The notes below the pieces were generated by a model. That model saw nothing but the letters and a program-made list of their open reading frames with translations. It made no database searches and was not told the DNA's origin. Positions 56,166 through 64,000 of a stretch of 64,000 nt of DNA are shown one piece after another. Position numbers and translations under genes: made by a program. Each line of letters begins with the position of its first letter. Positions within the stretch are counted from its first letter, which is position 1. Source of the stretch: Afipia sp. (lineage in GTDB: Bacteria; Pseudomonadota; Alphaproteobacteria; Rhizobiales; Xanthobacteraceae); the NCBI GenBank assembly GCA_024707075.1, contig JANQAK010000006.1, positions 496,001 to 560,000 on the forward strand, read 5' to 3'.

Positions 56166-57989
56166 ATGGGTATCTTTGGCGCTCTCACCACGTCCGTGTC
56201 GGGTCTGCGGGCCCAGGCCTACGCGCTGGAAAACATCTCCGGCAACATCGCCAACTCGCAGACGACGGCGTTCAAGCGCATCGACACCAGCTTCATGGAT
56301 CTCATTCCCGAGACCGGCGTCAACGATCAGCTCGCCGGCAGCGTCTCGACCGCATCGCGCGAAACCAACACCGTGCAGGGCGACGTTCAGAGCGCCGCCG
56401 TTTCCACCTACATGGCGATCAGCGGCGACGGCTTCTTCGTGGTGCAGAAGCCCGGCAGCTTTACCGACAACTCGCCCGTCTTCAACGGCGTCGACAACTA
56501 CACGCGCCGCGGCGACTTCACGCTCGACAAGAACGGCTATCTGGTGAACGGCGCCGGCTACTATCTGGAAGGCATCCCGATCGATCCGACCACCGGAAAC
56601 GTGACCGGCAGCAATCCGCAGGTTCTGAAATTCGGAAGCGACTTCCTGCCCGCGCAGCCGACCACCGTCGTGACCTACCGCGCCAACCTGGCCAGGTATC
56701 CGCTGACCACGAAGCACGACACCTCCGTGCCCGGTTCCGAACTGCTCAATGTCGGCGATTTTACCAGCAACCCGAGTGTTGTCGGAACCCCGCCGCTGCC
56801 GTTTCTGGACAACGCGCAGAGTGGCACGCCCACCAACAGCGCGCTGACGACGGTGACGCTCATTAACGGCTCCACCACACTGTCCGGGACAGGAAACGTC
56901 AATGCGCTCTCCACCGGCTTTGTTGCGGGCAACAAGATCACGGTGAACGGCGTCGATATCATCTTCACCGACGCATCCAGCGTTCCCACTCCAAACCAGG
57001 ATGACGCGACCCACATCCCCATCGGCAGCACCATCGACCAACTGCTCGACAAGATTGACGGGCTCAGTGGCAACACGGCGCTCTCGTCAAACGTTTCCGG
57101 CGGTTCAGTCTCGCTGCACACCGGTCTCGTGAACAACCTGGCGGTGTCATCGGACAATGCTGCTGCCTTCGCGGCCCTGGGATTTTCAGCGCCCATCTCC
57201 GTAAACCGGCTTGGCGGTGGCACTCCTGGCGCAGGCGTTGTCATCGGCTCCGACAGCCAGTCGTTCATCGCCGAGTCGATCTCGGGCGGCGCGACCACCG
57301 GCTACGATATTTCGGGTTCGCCCGTGAGCCTTCAGTTCCGTTGGGCAAAAATGGATAGCTCGACGTTGGGCCCCGGCCACACCGACACATGGAATCTGTT
57401 TTATCAGGTTGACCCGAATGCCACCGGCAGCTCGGTCGCCTGGCAGAACGTCGGCACCAACTTCTCGTTCAGCGCGAACGGCCAGATGACTCCGCCGATC
57501 GCGTCGATCACCCTGACGGCTCCCACCATCGCCGGCGTGCCTCTCGGTGATGTCACCGTGAACTTCGGCGTCAGCGGCGTGACGCAGTTTGCCGATCCCA
57601 ACGGCAACGCGCAGGTCAACGACATTCATCAGGACGGTTTCCCCGCGGGTTCGTTGCAGACGGTGTCGATCGGTGACAACGGCCGCGTCGTCGGCAACTA
57701 TTCGAACGGCCGTAACATCGATCTCGCGCAGATCACGCTTGCGACCTTCAACGGCGCGAACTTCCTCAAGCGCATCGACGGCGGCGCGTTCGAATTGACC
57801 GACCAGTCCGGTCCGGCCATTTTCGGAAAAGGCGGCACGATCACCGGCTCGTCGCTCGAAGGCTCGAACAGCGACATCGCCGACGAATTCACCAAGCTGA
57901 TCGTGACGCAGCAGGCTTACTCCGCCAATACCAAGGTCATCACCACGGCAAACCAGATGGCGCAGGATCTGCTGAACGTGCTGCGATAA
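56166..57989 (+). CDS. flgE: Flagellar hook protein FlgE
   Basis: 607 residues. The N-terminal rod/hook helix GIFGALTTSVSGLRAQAYALENISGNIANSQTTAFKR and the C-terminal Flg_bbr_C region TKLIVTQQAYSANTKVITTANQMAQDLLNVLR are diagnostic. The middle is the variable hook domain, longer than in enterics. Polymerises into the hook outside the cell. ATG 56166 has GGAG eight bases upstream; the longer frame to 56052 runs through the promoter. A sigma-54 promoter precedes it. Confidence 0.93.
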   Translation: MGIFGALTTSVSGLRAQAYALENISGNIANSQTTAFKRIDTSFMDLIPETGVNDQLAGSVSTASRETNTVQGDVQSAAVSTYMAISGDGFFVVQKPGSFTDNSPVFNGVDNYTRRGDFTLDKNGYLVNGAGYYLEGIPIDPTTGNVTGSNPQVLKFGSDFLPAQPTTVVTYRANLARYPLTTKHDTSVPGSELLNVGDFTSNPSVVGTPPLPFLDNAQSGTPTNSALTTVTLINGSTTLSGTGNVNALSTGFVAGNKITVNGVDIIFTDASSVPTPNQDDATHIPIGSTIDQLLDKIDGLSGNTALSSNVSGGSVSLHTGLVNNLAVSSDNAAAFAALGFSAPISVNRLGGGTPGAGVVIGSDSQSFIAESISGGATTGYDISGSPVSLQFRWAKMDSSTLGPGHTDTWNLFYQVDPNATGSSVAWQNVGTNFSFSANGQMTPPIASITLTAPTIAGVPLGDVTVNFGVSGVTQFADPNGNAQVNDIHQDGFPAGSLQTVSIGDNGRVVGNYSNGRNIDLAQITLATFNGANFLKRIDGGAFELTDQSGPAIFGKGGTITGSSLEGSNSDIADEFTKLIVTQQAYSANTKVITTANQMAQDLLNVLR

Positions 57990-58033
57990 CGCCGACGTTT
58001 TCGCGCGAACCGAACTGAGATGGACAGTGTGTC

Positions 58034-59932
58034 ATGGGTCTGAGCCAAGCTCTTTCAACCGCGATGTCCGGCTTGCGGGCGAACCAGGCGGCGCTGTCGC
58101 TGGTTTCGTCCAACGTGGCGAACGCGGAAACGCCGGGCTACGTTCGCAAGACCATCAATCAGGTTCAGACTATCGCCGGCGGCGGCACCAGCGTGCAGAC
58201 CGTCGGCGTCAACCGTGTGCTCGACAGCTATATCCAGAGCCAGTTGCGGACTGAAACCTCCGGCGCGGCCTACGCCAGCGCGCGGGCGAATGCCCTGAGC
58301 AACCTGCAAAGTGTTTACGGCGACCCGGATTCGTCGGCGACGATTGAATCGGCGTTTAATTCGCTGACGGCCGCGCTTCAGGCTCTCTCGACGAGTCCCG
58401 ATCTGCAGTCAGCGCGCACCGGCGTTCTCAATGCGGCGCAGGCGCTGGCGCAGCAGTTGAATTCGACCACTCAAGGCATCCAGGCTCTTCGCGCCAACTC
58501 GGATACCCAGATAGGCAACGCCGTCTCGACCGCGAACAATGCGATGGCGCAAATCGCCAGCATCAACCTGAAACTGCAAGGCAGTTCCAGCCAGGATGCC
58601 GCGACGGCCGCGCTGCTCGATCAGCGTGACCAATACATCACCCAACTGTCGCAGCAGATGGACATTCGGGTGGTCACCAACGGCAATCAGGTTTCTATCT
58701 TTACGGGCTCAGGCATTCAGCTTGTCAACGGCGTGGACGCCGTGCAGATGACATTCACTCCGCAGGGGTCGATGTCGGCTGAAACGCAGTGGAATATCGA
58801 TCCGGCGAAAAGCAATCTGAGTTCGATCACCATCGACGCTCCGAACGGCGGCGGCATCGACCTCGTCGCCGCGAACGCGTTTCGCTCCGGCTCTATCGCG
58901 GCCAATCTCGAACTGCGCGACCGGACGCTGGTGCAGGCGCAGGAACAGGTCGACCAGCTTGCGGCTGCAATGGCTAGCGCGCTGTCCGACAAGACCACGG
59001 ACGGCGTGGCATACCCCCGGCTTCGGGCGCCATACCGCCCGGCACGCCAACCGGCTTCGATCTGGCACTTCCCGCTGCTTCGGACCTGCAAAACGGGAAC
59101 ACCATTCACCTCAGCTATACGGATACAGTCACCGGGACGAAGCACAACGTGTCCATCGTTCTTGTGAACGATCCGAGCGTGTTGCCGCTGAAGGATACGG
59201 CGACAAACGATCCGAACGACAAGGTGATTGGAGTCGATTTTTCCGGCGGCATGGCGTCGATCGTATCGCAGCTCAACGCCGCGCTCGGCGGCGCCAACAT
59301 CCAGTTCTCGAATCCGTCAGGCTCGACGTTGCGCGTGCTCGACGACGGAGCCTCCGGTCAGTCCGATATCAACGCGGCATCGGTGACAACCACCGTTTCG
59401 TCGCTGGCCGGTGGAAGCCCGCAACTTCCGTTATTTACCGACGGCAACAGCATCTATACGGGAGCAATCACCAACTCCGGTTCCCAAGTGACCGGACTGG
59501 CAGGGCGTATCGCGGTCAATACCGGACTGCTGGTGGACCCGTCACGGCTGATTGTGTACGGCACAAGTCCCGCGACGCCGGCTGGCGACACTACGCGCGC
59601 TGATTTCATTCTGTCGCAGTTGACGTCCGGCACCTACACCTATTCCCCGTCGACCGGCGTCGGTTCGAGCGCGTCGCCCTACAAGGGGACGCTGCTCAGC
59701 TTCACCCAGCAGTTCACGAGCATGCAGGAAACGCTGCGGCCTCGGCGCAGCAACTGTCCGACGGTCAGGATGTGGTGCTCAACACGTTGCAGAAAAAATG
59801 GACTCGACGTCGGGCGTGGATATCGATGAGGAGATGGCCAGTCTGCTATCGCTGCAAAACGCCTACGCGGCGAATGCGCGGGTAATGTCCACCATCAATT
59901 CGATGTTCCAGTCCTTGATGCAGATAATGTGA
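58034..59932 (+). CDS. flgK: Flagellar hook-associated protein FlgK, three frameshifts as read
   Basis: About 633 residues when joined. The N-terminal MGLSQALSTAMSGLRANQAALSLVSSNVANAETPGYVRKT and the C-terminal DIDEEMASLLSLQNAYAANARVMSTINSMFQSLMQIM are clear HAP1 signatures. As read, the frame breaks at the C run 59014-59018, at GG 59727-59728 and at the A run 59793-59798, each lacking one base. Correcting all three gives one continuous HAP1 protein that ends at 59932. FlgK is a hook-filament junction protein. It begins 44 nt after flgE. Confidence 0.87.
59014..59018 (+). other. Probable one-base deletion in a C run (frameshift)
   Basis: Five C should be six for the FlgK frame to continue (AYPPASGAIPPGTP). 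Confidence 0.85.
59727..59728 (+). other. Probable one-base deletion (frameshift)
   Basis: CAGGAAAC should be CAGGGAAAC for the FlgK frame (MQGNAAASAQQLSDG). Confidence 0.8.
59793..59798 (+). other. Probable one-base deletion in an A run (frameshift)
   Basis: Six A should be seven for FlgK to continue as LQKKMDSTSGVDIDEEM. Confidence 0.8.
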
Positions 59933-59939
59933 GGAATGC

Positions 59940-61460
59940 ATGGCAATCGATGGCGTTAGCGGCCGGACATCATATCTCGGCTCGTCGATTCTCAATATCA
60001 AGAGTCAGCTCGACACCCTGACGCAGCAGCTTGCATCTGGAAAGAAGTCGATCACCTATGCCGGCCTTGGCGTTGACTCGGGCACGGCGACGGGTCTGCG
60101 CGCGCAAGTGTCGACGATCGCCAGCTATGCCAATACCGGAACCGTCATCAACACCCGCCTCAACGTCGCGAACCTGTCGCTGCAAGGCATCACCGATGCC
60201 GGCAGTCAGGTCAAAGGCGCGGCGGCCGGCGCGACACTGACGCTCGACAGCGCGGGAAAAACCGCCGGGCAGAAAACCGCAATGGCGTCGTTCACGCAGG
60301 TTATCTCGCTCCTCAATACCTCGGTCGGCGGCCGCTATATGTTTTCGGGCCGCGCCACCGACACGCCCGCGACCCAGCCTGCCGACGTGATCCTGAATGG
60401 CAGCGGGACTCAGGCGGGATTGAATCAACTCATCGACGAGCGCGGCCAGGCCGATGGCACGAGCGGTCTTGGCCGTCTGGTGCTGACATCGCCGACGCCG
60501 ACATCGGTCACGATCGGCGAAGACGTTGCAGGATCCCCGTTCGGTCTCAAGCTCAGCGCGATTACCTCGACGCTGACGGGCGCGACCGTGACCGGCCCCG
60601 CGCCTCCGGCGGCGCCCCCCGGCGCACCGTCGGAAATGTCCGTCGATCTCGGCCCGACCAATCCGAGCAATGGCGACAAGGTCCGATTCACGTTCAGTCT
60701 TCCGGACGGCACGTCGGAAACCATCGAACTCACGGCATCGTCGTCGTCGCCGCCACCGGACGGAGGCTTTACCATTGGCGCGGACTCAACGGAGACCGCG
60801 ACCAATCTCAATGCCGCCCTCAATACCGCGGTTGGCACGCTGGCCAATACGGCGCTGGTCGCCGCTTCGGCCATCACCGCGTCGGACAATTTCTTCAGTT
60901 CATCGCCGCCGCTGCGCGTCGATGGTCCTCCGTTCGATACCGCGACGCAACTGGTCAACGGCACTCCGGCCAACACGGTCTCGTGGTACACAGGTGAATC
61001 CGGCACCGATCCGGCGCGAGGAACGGCGGTCGCCGCCATCGATCAATCCATTTCCGTGCAATACGGAGCGCGGGCCAATGAAGATGCATTTGTCGCGCAG
61101 TTGAAGAGCATCGCGGTTTATGCCGCGGTCACGACTGACGCGAGCAATCCGAATGCGAACGGGCAACTGACCGCGCTGAACTCGCGCATCGTCGACAATC
61201 TGGCGGTGCACCCGGGGCAGCAATCGATTCAGGACATCCAGGCCGATTTCGCCGGCGCCCAGGCTGCGATCGCGACAGCGAAAGACCGGCAGACCCAGAC
61301 GGGAGCAATCGCGCAGTCAATGCTGGATTCGATTCAGGGCATCAACGACAACGAAGTCGCGACCAAGATCCTGGCGCTGCAAACCAGCTTGCAGGCATCG
61401 TACCAGACCACGGCAACGCTCTATCAGATGAGCCTGCTGAAATTCATGCCGGTCGGTTAA
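59940..61460 (+). CDS. flgL: Flagellar hook-associated protein FlgL, extended
   Basis: 506 residues, longer than the usual 300-350. The N-terminal helix (LGSSILNIKSQLDTLTQQLASGKKS) and the C-terminal coil (ATKILALQTSLQASYQTTATLYQMSLLKFMPVG) are the HAP3/flagellin-fold ends. The central 180 residues (about residues 190-370) are an extra domain, with a Pro-rich linker (GPAPPAAPPGAP) and a beta-rich segment. FlgL caps the hook before the filament. It begins 8 nt after the flgK stop and is probably co-transcribed. Confidence 0.9.
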   Translation: MAIDGVSGRTSYLGSSILNIKSQLDTLTQQLASGKKSITYAGLGVDSGTATGLRAQVSTIASYANTGTVINTRLNVANLSLQGITDAGSQVKGAAAGATLTLDSAGKTAGQKTAMASFTQVISLLNTSVGGRYMFSGRATDTPATQPADVILNGSGTQAGLNQLIDERGQADGTSGLGRLVLTSPTPTSVTIGEDVAGSPFGLKLSAITSTLTGATVTGPAPPAAPPGAPSEMSVDLGPTNPSNGDKVRFTFSLPDGTSETIELTASSSSPPPDGGFTIGADSTETATNLNAALNTAVGTLANTALVAASAITASDNFFSSSPPLRVDGPPFDTATQLVNGTPANTVSWYTGESGTDPARGTAVAAIDQSISVQYGARANEDAFVAQLKSIAVYAAVTTDASNPNANGQLTALNSRIVDNLAVHPGQQSIQDIQADFAGAQAAIATAKDRQTQTGAIAQSMLDSIQGINDNEVATKILALQTSLQASYQTTATLYQMSLLKFMPVG

Positions 61461-61510
61461 GCCGCCGTCTGCTGCATCCAGCGGCTATTATCCATCCCAT
61501 GGATCATACG

Positions 61511-61533
61511 AAAAAGGCTCCCTTCTGGGAGCC
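61511..61533 (-). terminator. Intrinsic terminator of flbT
   Basis: GGCTCCC (61516-61522), TTCT loop and GGGAGCC (61527-61533) form a 7-bp stem. On the minus strand it is followed by five T, at the end of flbT. It also sits after flgL. Confidence 0.85.
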
Positions 61534-61558
61534 CGTTCGCACATCAATCTGCGTGGTA

Positions 61559-61993
61559 TCAAGCGGCAGTGCTCAGACCGGCTTCGCGCGCTCCAGCCTG
61601 CTCGCTTCTGGCGCTGTCCAGAAGCTGCTTTTCGTAAGCGATCAGCTTCTTCGATTCCTTCAATGCTTTATAATAGTCGCCGCTTAAGATGTGGTTATTG
61701 ATTTCCTCGACCATGCCGGCGGCGCTCGGCACGGCGCTCAGGAAGTCGCGCATCACGTCGAAATACACCGCGTGGTGTTCCTGCGGATCGTGCGAGATAT
61801 ACATGAGCTGGACCGCCAGATAGATCAGTTTGGCCGGGGTGTCCGCAGTGGCCGGGGTCAGGATATCTTTCTCACGCAAGATGGGCAGCCTCTCTCCTTC
61901 GATCAGAAACTTCGCGCGCTGATCGGTATTCGTAATGACGCACGAACCGACAATGATTTTCTCGTGCGGCTTGAGTTCGACCTTCAAAGCCAT
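61559..61993 (-). CDS. flbT: Flagellin synthesis repressor FlbT
   Basis: 144 residues, matching FlbT from the N-terminus MALKVELKPHEKIIVGSCVITN through ILREKDILTPATADTPAKLIY and the C-terminal helix. In Caulobacter FlbT binds the flagellin mRNA leader and couples flagellin translation to hook assembly. It is read toward flgL, away from the flagellin gene. The usual neighbour flaF is not in the visible gap. AGGAGA precedes ATG 61993. Confidence 0.93.
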   Translation of the reverse strand: MALKVELKPHEKIIVGSCVITNTDQRAKFLIEGERLPILREKDILTPATADTPAKLIYLAVQLMYISHDPQEHHAVYFDVMRDFLSAVPSAAGMVEEINNHILSGDYYKALKESKKLIAYEKQLLDSARSEQAGAREAGLSTAA

Positions 61994-62291
61994 GGCGGTT
62001 CTCCTGTGCGGGCCGGTTCCAACGATACCGGCAACTGACGCGATCCTTTCGTTTTATGGTTAACGCGAGGTAAACGCCTGGGCGACTCCACAGCGATCGG
62101 GTTTAAGAAATACCCTTGTCGAATCAACGCCGTTGCGAATCGCGGCCCGCCCGCACGCCGCCGTTTTTCGGATAGTTGAGCAAATCCGGTTCACACCTTT
62201 TTAGATTGTTGGTTCCAAGGTGCATCGGCTCGTCGATCGAAATCGGCGGCACGCTTGTACACGTTGCGTCACACACCAGAAAGGTAGTTTC
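61994..62291. other. Divergent leader region of flbT and flagellin
   Basis: 298 bases. No flaF gene fits here. A near-CtrA site, TTAA-N7-TAAA, is at 62060-62074. The flagellin ribosome site AAAGG is just before the start. No confident sigma-28 or sigma-54 promoter was found. Confidence 0.5.
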
Positions 62292-64000
62292 ATGTCTGAC
62301 ATCGTTCTTTCGTCGTCGGTACGCCAGAACCTGCTGTCGCTCCAGTCGACCGCTGATCTTCTCGCGACCACGCAGACCCGCCTTGCCACCGGCAAGAAGG
62401 TCAACACCGCTCTCGACAACCCGACCAACTTCTTCACCGCTTCGTCGCTCGATGCGCGCGCCAGCGACATCAACAATCTCCTCGACGGCATCGGCAACGG
62501 CGTGCAGGTCCTTCAGGCCGCCAACACCGGCATCACCTCGCTCCAGAAGCTGGTCGATACCGCGAAGTCGATCGCCAACCAGGCGCTCCAGACCCCTGTG
62601 GGCTACACCAAGTCTGCTGCGACCAGCGGAGCCAACGCCGGCGTGAGCGCCTCCAACCTGCTCGGCACCACCGCTGCCGTCACCAGCAGCGTTGCGGGTT
62701 CGACCCTGACCAACAATGCCACCGCAACCTACGCTGTGACTGCTGGTACACCCGGCTCTGCGCAGAACAACAACCACATCGGCGCGTATCAGAGCGTTGC
62801 GGTCGCCGGTTCGGCACAGACCAACAACCACCTCGGCGCCTATCAGAGCGTTGCAGTCCCCGGTTCGATTGTACTCAACGACAACACGACCACCGCCGTC
62901 GGCATCACCGGCGCGACCAAGCTGGCCGGCGTCGCGGGTGGCGCCTCGGACAACCTGTCGACCGCCTTCACCGCGCTCGACACCCTGAGCGTCAACGGCA
63001 CCACCATCACGTTCAACTCGGGCTCCGGCACCACGGGTTCGGCGACTGCGGGCACGCTGTCGATCGACATCACCACCGGCGACGTGCAGGACGTGGTCGA
63101 CGCGATCGACGCCATCAGCGGCGGCGCGGCGGCGACGTTCAACGCCGGCGCGATCACGCTGAACACCGGCACGACTGCCGACCTTGACATCACCGGTACG
63201 GCTCTGGCCAAGCTCGGCCTTTCCGCCGCGGTCACCCCGCGCACCAACGCGGCGCCGACCCCGGCGTTTATCAGCGGCGCGACCAAGCTGTCCGGCACCG
63301 CGACTCCGACCTCGGATGCGGTATCGACGGCGTTCACGACCGCCGACACCATCGTGGTCAACGGCACGACGATCAACTTCACGGCGGCCGGCACTGGTCT
63401 GCAGGACGCCACCCACGTTCGTATCGACGACGACATCAACACGCTGCTCGGCAAGATCGATGCAATCAGCGGCGGCACGGGTTCGGCGGTCAATGCCACC
63501 ACTGGCGTGATCACGCTGAACACCGGCACGACCTCCGACCTCGACATCAGCGGTTCGGGTCTGACCAAGCTCGGTCTCTCCGCCGCGATCACCCCGCGCA
63601 CCAACGCGGCTCCGACCCCGGCTGCGATCACCGGCGCGACCAAGCTGTCCGGCACCGCGACCCCGACCTCGGATGCGCTGTCGACGGCGTTCACGACCGC
63701 CGACACCATCGTGGTCAACGGCACGACGATCAACTTCACGGCGGCCGGCACTGGCGTGCAGGACGCCACCCACGTCCGTATCGATGATGACTTGTCTGCG
63801 TTGCTCGGCAAGATCAACGCGATCTCGGGCGGCACCTCGGCGATCAACGCCACCACCGGCGCGATCACGCTGAGCACCGGCACGGGCGCTGACATCACCA
63901 CAAGCGGCACGGGTCTTGCCAAGCTTGGCCTCGTGGCTGAGACCATCGCCCGTACGTCAAGCACGGCGACTGCACCGCAGATCACCGGCGCGACGACGCT
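62292..64000 (+). CDS. fliC: Flagellin, long, with internal repeats (cut by window end)
   Basis: Partial gene, more than 569 codons without a stop. The N-terminus MSDIVLSSSVRQNLLSLQSTADLLATTQTRLATGKKVNTALDNPTNFF is the conserved flagellin D0/D1 helix. The central region has three complete tandem units of 366, 357 and 354 bp (starting 62904, 63270, 63627) and the start of a fourth at 63981, each opening with ITGATKL or ISGATKL and containing a DDD-type motif. A 54-bp unit (GSAQTNNHLGAYQSVAV) is duplicated at 62754-62861. The usual alphaproteobacterial flagellin is 300-700 residues; this one will be longer. The C-terminal D0 helix is outside the window. Confidence 0.92.
   Translation, partial: MSDIVLSSSVRQNLLSLQSTADLLATTQTRLATGKKVNTALDNPTNFFTASSLDARASDINNLLDGIGNGVQVLQAANTGITSLQKLVDTAKSIANQALQTPVGYTKSAATSGANAGVSASNLLGTTAAVTSSVAGSTLTNNATATYAVTAGTPGSAQNNNHIGAYQSVAVAGSAQTNNHLGAYQSVAVPGSIVLNDNTTTAVGITGATKLAGVAGGASDNLSTAFTALDTLSVNGTTITFNSGSGTTGSATAGTLSIDITTGDVQDVVDAIDAISGGAAATFNAGAITLNTGTTADLDITGTALAKLGLSAAVTPRTNAAPTPAFISGATKLSGTATPTSDAVSTAFTTADTIVVNGTTINFTAAGTGLQDATHVRIDDDINTLLGKIDAISGGTGSAVNATTGVITLNTGTTSDLDISGSGLTKLGLSAAITPRTNAAPTPAAITGATKLSGTATPTSDALSTAFTTADTIVVNGTTINFTAAGTGVQDATHVRIDDDLSALLGKINAISGGTSAINATTGAITLSTGTGADITTSGTGLAKLGLVAETIARTSSTATAPQITGATT
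62754..62861 (+). repeat. 54-bp tandem duplication in the flagellin
   Basis: Two in-frame 18-codon copies, beginning at 62754 and 62808, encoding GSAQNNNHIGAYQSVAVA and GSAQTNNHLGAYQSVAVP. Confidence 0.9.
62904..64000 (+). repeat. Long tandem repeats in the flagellin variable domain
   Basis: Units start at 62904, 63270, 63627 and 63981. Units two and three are nearly identical in DNA; unit one is more diverged. Unit length falls from 122 to 118 codons. Confidence 0.9.

Noticed and set aside
62080-62291. Sigma-54 or sigma-28 promoter for the flagellin gene
   Set aside because: GG-N10-GC occurs at about 62082 but with poor bases around it; no TAAA-N15-GCCGATAA pattern. Too weak to call.
62124-63985. 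Two long antisense frames (549 and 380 codons) in the flagellin region
   Set aside because: Created by repeat units in the flagellin gene; they show no family features and no ribosome site.

Overview
The window reads as chromosome of an alphaproteobacterium in the Bradyrhizobium / Rhodopseudomonas / Nitrobacter / Afipia group (Nitrobacteraceae). The reasons are high GC, a FlbT-type flagellar regulator beside long flagellin-family genes, a rhizobial-type phosphatidylethanolamine methyltransferase, a thioredoxin-reductase-like ferredoxin-NADP reductase, and several short palindromic repeats typical of these genomes. The genus is an inference. I see no rRNA, tRNA, CRISPR, phage or insertion sequence.

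Layout. 1-15.9 kb: surface polysaccharide and envelope block: four glycosyltransferase genes (one fused to a methyltransferase and frameshifted), asparagine synthase, a flippase-like membrane protein, UDP-sugar dehydrogenase, UDP-uronate epimerase, ManC, an oxidoreductase/aminotransferase pair resembling GnnA/GnnB (2,3-diamino sugar for lipid A) and MurJ. 16-24 kb: outer-membrane beta-barrel protein, AraC regulator, a molybdenum hydroxylase large subunit with two cytochromes c, and a DMT transporter whose 3' half is corrupted sequence. 24-29 kb: stand-alone Lrp sensor domain, ThiD, then pmtA - (Pho box) - plcP - glycosyltransferase, which looks like a phosphate-starvation lipid-remodelling unit, then a threonine dehydratase. 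29-36 kb: a conserved hypothetical protein, MFS transporter, dipeptide epimerase and an Mla-type lipid transport operon (permease, ATPase, MCE protein), followed by about 1 kb of repeats. 36.5-41.4 kb: one 1636-residue coiled-coil membrane protein with an exact array of sixteen 11-residue repeats. 41.8-56 kb: housekeeping and accessory genes (Hpt protein, ferredoxin, two tandem AraC paralogues, thioesterase, ferredoxin reductase, methyltransferase, SGNH hydrolase, flippase-like protein, small membrane proteins, UspA, SixA-type phosphatase, FAD oxidase, MsrB). 56-64 kb: flagellar hook and filament genes flgE, flgK, flgL, flbT and a flagellin cut by the window end. flgE has a clear sigma-54 promoter.

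Sequence quality. Six single-base frameshifts split four otherwise normal genes (at about 6604, 19785, 21914, 59014, 59727 and 59793). Each lies in or next to a short run of one base, and 23.15-23.58 kb contains poly-G, poly-T and poly-A tracts inserted into a recognisable transporter gene. The economical reading is consensus error rather than gene decay, so these genes are probably intact in the organism.
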